Translations under genes and position numbers: made by a program
Source of the DNA: an uncultured Sphingobacteriales bacterium
GTDB lineage: Bacteria > Bacteroidota > Bacteroidia > Chitinophagales > Chitinophagaceae
DNA length: 64,000 bases
Assembly: GCA_937991535.1 (NCBI GenBank)
Contig: CALKHN010000008.1
Location: forward strand, 1-64,000
Reading direction: 5' to 3'
Part shown: one piece after another, positions 62,578 through 64,000 of the stretch
Numbering within the stretch: position 1 is the stretch's first letter
How the letters are laid out: every line of letters starts with the position of its first letter
The notes under the pieces: generated by a model
Told to the model about the DNA's origin: nothing
Database searches by the model: none
The model's input: the letters and a program-made list of their open reading frames with translations, nothing else

Positions 62578-62964
62578 ATGAACCTGTACGTAGGCAACCT
62601 CTCCTGGACCATGACAGAGGACGACCTTAGAAATCTATTTGAACAGTATGGTACTGTTACTTCAATCAAAATTGTTAAAGACCGCGAAACCGGAAGAAGC
62701 AAGGGATTTGGCTTTGTAGAAATGGAAAATGATACTGAAGCACAAAATGCACTCAGTAGCCTGTATGACAAAGAGATTCTGGGAAGGAAAATCGTTATCA
62801 ACGAAGCTCAGGAAAGACCAGCTAAACCAGGCGGTGGCGGTGGTTTTAAAAAGAGAAGCTTTGGTGGCGGCGGCGGTGGTGGCTACAACAAAAGTGGTGG
62901 CGGTGGCTACCGTGATCGTGATCGCGGTGGTTATAACAAAAGAGATTATAATAACGAATATTAA
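62578..62964 (+). CDS. RRM RNA-binding protein with Gly-rich tail
   Basis: This 128-residue protein has one RNA recognition motif: RNP2 LYVGNL (residues 3-8) and RNP1 KGFGFVEM (about 42-49). The tail is Gly/Arg/Tyr/Asn-rich (GGGGGFKKRS, GGGYRDRDRGGYNKRDY), like RGG-box proteins. Such proteins are often cold-induced in Bacteroidota and Cyanobacteria. The 264 bases upstream have no gene and may form a structured leader. Confidence 0.9.
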   Translation: MNLYVGNLSWTMTEDDLRNLFEQYGTVTSIKIVKDRETGRSKGFGFVEMENDTEAQNALSSLYDKEILGRKIVINEAQERPAKPGGGGGFKKRSFGGGGGGGYNKSGGGGYRDRDRGGYNKRDYNNEY

Positions 62965-62988
62965 AAATATTACCTGTTCATGTAATTT

Positions 62989-63018
62989 AAAAATCCCGGA
63001 ATCTCCGGGATTTTTTAT
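62989..63018 (+). terminator. Terminator of the RRM gene
   Basis: AAATCCCGGA, loop ATC, TCCGGGATTT, then a T-rich tail. Confidence 0.9.
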
Positions 63019-63209
63019 TTTATATCAATTAAAAGTAAACCTGCATCTGGTATTCTGAACTTATACTTACTACCCCAGTTGACACATGTAAAATAATAAG
63101 AGATTTATAATTTGGGGTATGCCTTTTGATTTACATCGCTGTTAAGAAACCTGGCTGTGGCCCGCTGTGTTTGTATTTTACATAAACGTATAAAACGAAA
63201 GAAGATTTA

Positions 63210-63326
63210 ATGGTTACTGTTATCATCCCAACGCTGAACGAAGCAAAAACGATTGGTAATATTGTTCGTTTTTTCCTGGAAACCCCACTTGCAAGTGAGG
63301 TGATTGTTGCAGATGACAATTCCTGA
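63210..63326 (+). pseudogene. Truncated glycosyltransferase family 2 gene (38 codons)
   Basis: The frame reads MVTVIIPTLNEAKTIGNIV, then ASEVIVADDNS and TGA. This is the start of a GT2 glycosyltransferase: VIIPTLNE and VIVADDNS(TD) bind the nucleotide sugar. The stop comes where the next residue should be Thr or Ser-Asp, and the rest of the gene is absent downstream. It is a remnant, possibly left by a deletion that joined it to the next gene region. Confidence 0.75.
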
Positions 63327-63389
63327 GTATAGCATGATCTATATATCCATATCTGAATGAAAACTTTTATAAACCAAAAAACCTTTTCT

Positions 63390-64000
63390 ATGCAAAACAA
63401 ACTGTACAACATTCTGGTTCCGGTTGATTTTACAGCCAAAAATAAATGGGCCATCGCCAAAGCTATTGAGCTGGCCAATAGCTTCAATTGCAATATTCAT
63501 CTGGTTCATGTGGTATTTAAACCCATTTTCCCATTTTTACCGATTGATGCCAGCCGGTTTACTCCTTATGCATCGCATATTAATATGCAAACCTGCCGTG
63601 AAAAACTCGCCAGCCTAAAAGCAGCCTATAAAAATCAATTGTGCGGCGAAGGAGAAATTGAGATAAGTCTTTTACAGGGGCACCCCCAGGCGCAGCTCAA
63701 ACAATATATAGAGTCGTACAAGATGGACATGGTGGTATTGGGGTTATCTAAATTTAACCTATTGCAACGTATCATTTCTTCTATTTCAACCAGCATGTTA
63801 GCCCGAAAAACCAATATCCCCATTCTGGCAGTCAGGTCGGGTGGCCTGGTAAGTCATTTCAGGAAGATCGTACTGCCCCTGTACAATGATATACCGGTAG
63901 AACGGATTAAACTGGCTACGATGCTGGCCCGCTCTTTTAAATCAACTGTGTACACGAATCAATGCAGATCTTATCCTTGGGCAGTCCATAAAAGAATTTC
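63390..64000 (+). CDS. Universal stress protein (UspA family), 3' partial
   Basis: The frame is open to the right edge (203 codons seen). The first Usp domain starts MQNKLYNILVPVDFTAKNKWAIAKAIELA, with HLVHVVF and later MDMVVLGLSKFNLLQRIISSISTSMLARKTNIPILAVRSG. A second Usp domain appears to begin at FRKIVLPLYNDIPVERIKLATMLA. The typical ATP-binding G-2x-G-9x-G(S/T) motif is not clear here. Two-domain Usp proteins are common in Bacteroidota. A low share of Gly in the loop may mean it does not bind ATP. Confidence 0.82.
   Translation, partial: MQNKLYNILVPVDFTAKNKWAIAKAIELANSFNCNIHLVHVVFKPIFPFLPIDASRFTPYASHINMQTCREKLASLKAAYKNQLCGEGEIEISLLQGHPQAQLKQYIESYKMDMVVLGLSKFNLLQRIISSISTSMLARKTNIPILAVRSGGLVSHFRKIVLPLYNDIPVERIKLATMLARSFKSTVYTNQCRSYPWAVHKRI

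Overview
The window comes from a member of the Bacteroidota, most likely the Chitinophagaceae. The support is the gene content: a type IX secretion (T9SS) sorting domain on a subtilase, PorD beside BamD, RpoZ and CoaBC, OmpA with thrombospondin type 3 repeats, SusD-free carbohydrate genes, and a Bacteroidetes-type conjugation module. Several genes also carry the phylum's -7 promoter element TAnnTTTG. This placement is inferred from gene families, not from a search.

Positions 1-15252 are the right-hand part of an integrative conjugative element (ICE) whose left end lies outside the window. A + strand operon (1-9610) encodes the Tra mating apparatus in the order TraF, TraG (VirB4-type ATPase), a small lipoprotein, three related TraI-like periplasmic proteins, TraJ, TraK, a TraL-like protein, TraM and TraN. 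Two paralogous proteins of a Bacteroidetes mobile-element family follow; the second is broken by an in-frame TAG. The element then becomes repetitive. A 194-bp unit is present three times (11725-12306), and a degenerate array of about 68-bp units lies at 12596-13060. A hairpin, a MerR/excisionase-like helix-turn-helix gene and a convergent tyrosine integrase complete it. The integrase sits just downstream of a tRNA-Lys(TTT) gene, whose 3' end is the probable attachment site.

Positions 15253-64000 are chromosome. Core genes include mnmA, sucB-sucA, rpsT, trpS, a deoxynucleoside kinase, a MurU-like/AmgK-RapZ pair (cell-wall sugar recycling), miaA, a CCA-adding enzyme, the bamD-rpoZ-coaBC-porD cluster, an OmpA protein, a polyprenyl synthase, recJ, htpG, rpsF-rpsR-rplI and an RRM RNA-binding protein. 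Between them lie surface, lipoprotein and carbohydrate genes (GH16, CBM9, GHL10, SMP-30-like, S8 peptidase).

The chromosomal part is rich in small repeats. Heptanucleotide tandem arrays occur in many gaps and at gene ends, and REP-like palindromes of the form NNGGNNGGTG-loop-CACCNNCCNN recur. Both types are also inserted in frame inside an rRNA methyltransferase gene. Several genes are decaying: an alkaline phosphatase family gene with an in-frame TAG, a thioredoxin/DUF4369 gene with deletions, a lipoprotein gene frameshifted in a G8 run, and a 38-codon glycosyltransferase stub. The window ends inside a universal stress protein gene.
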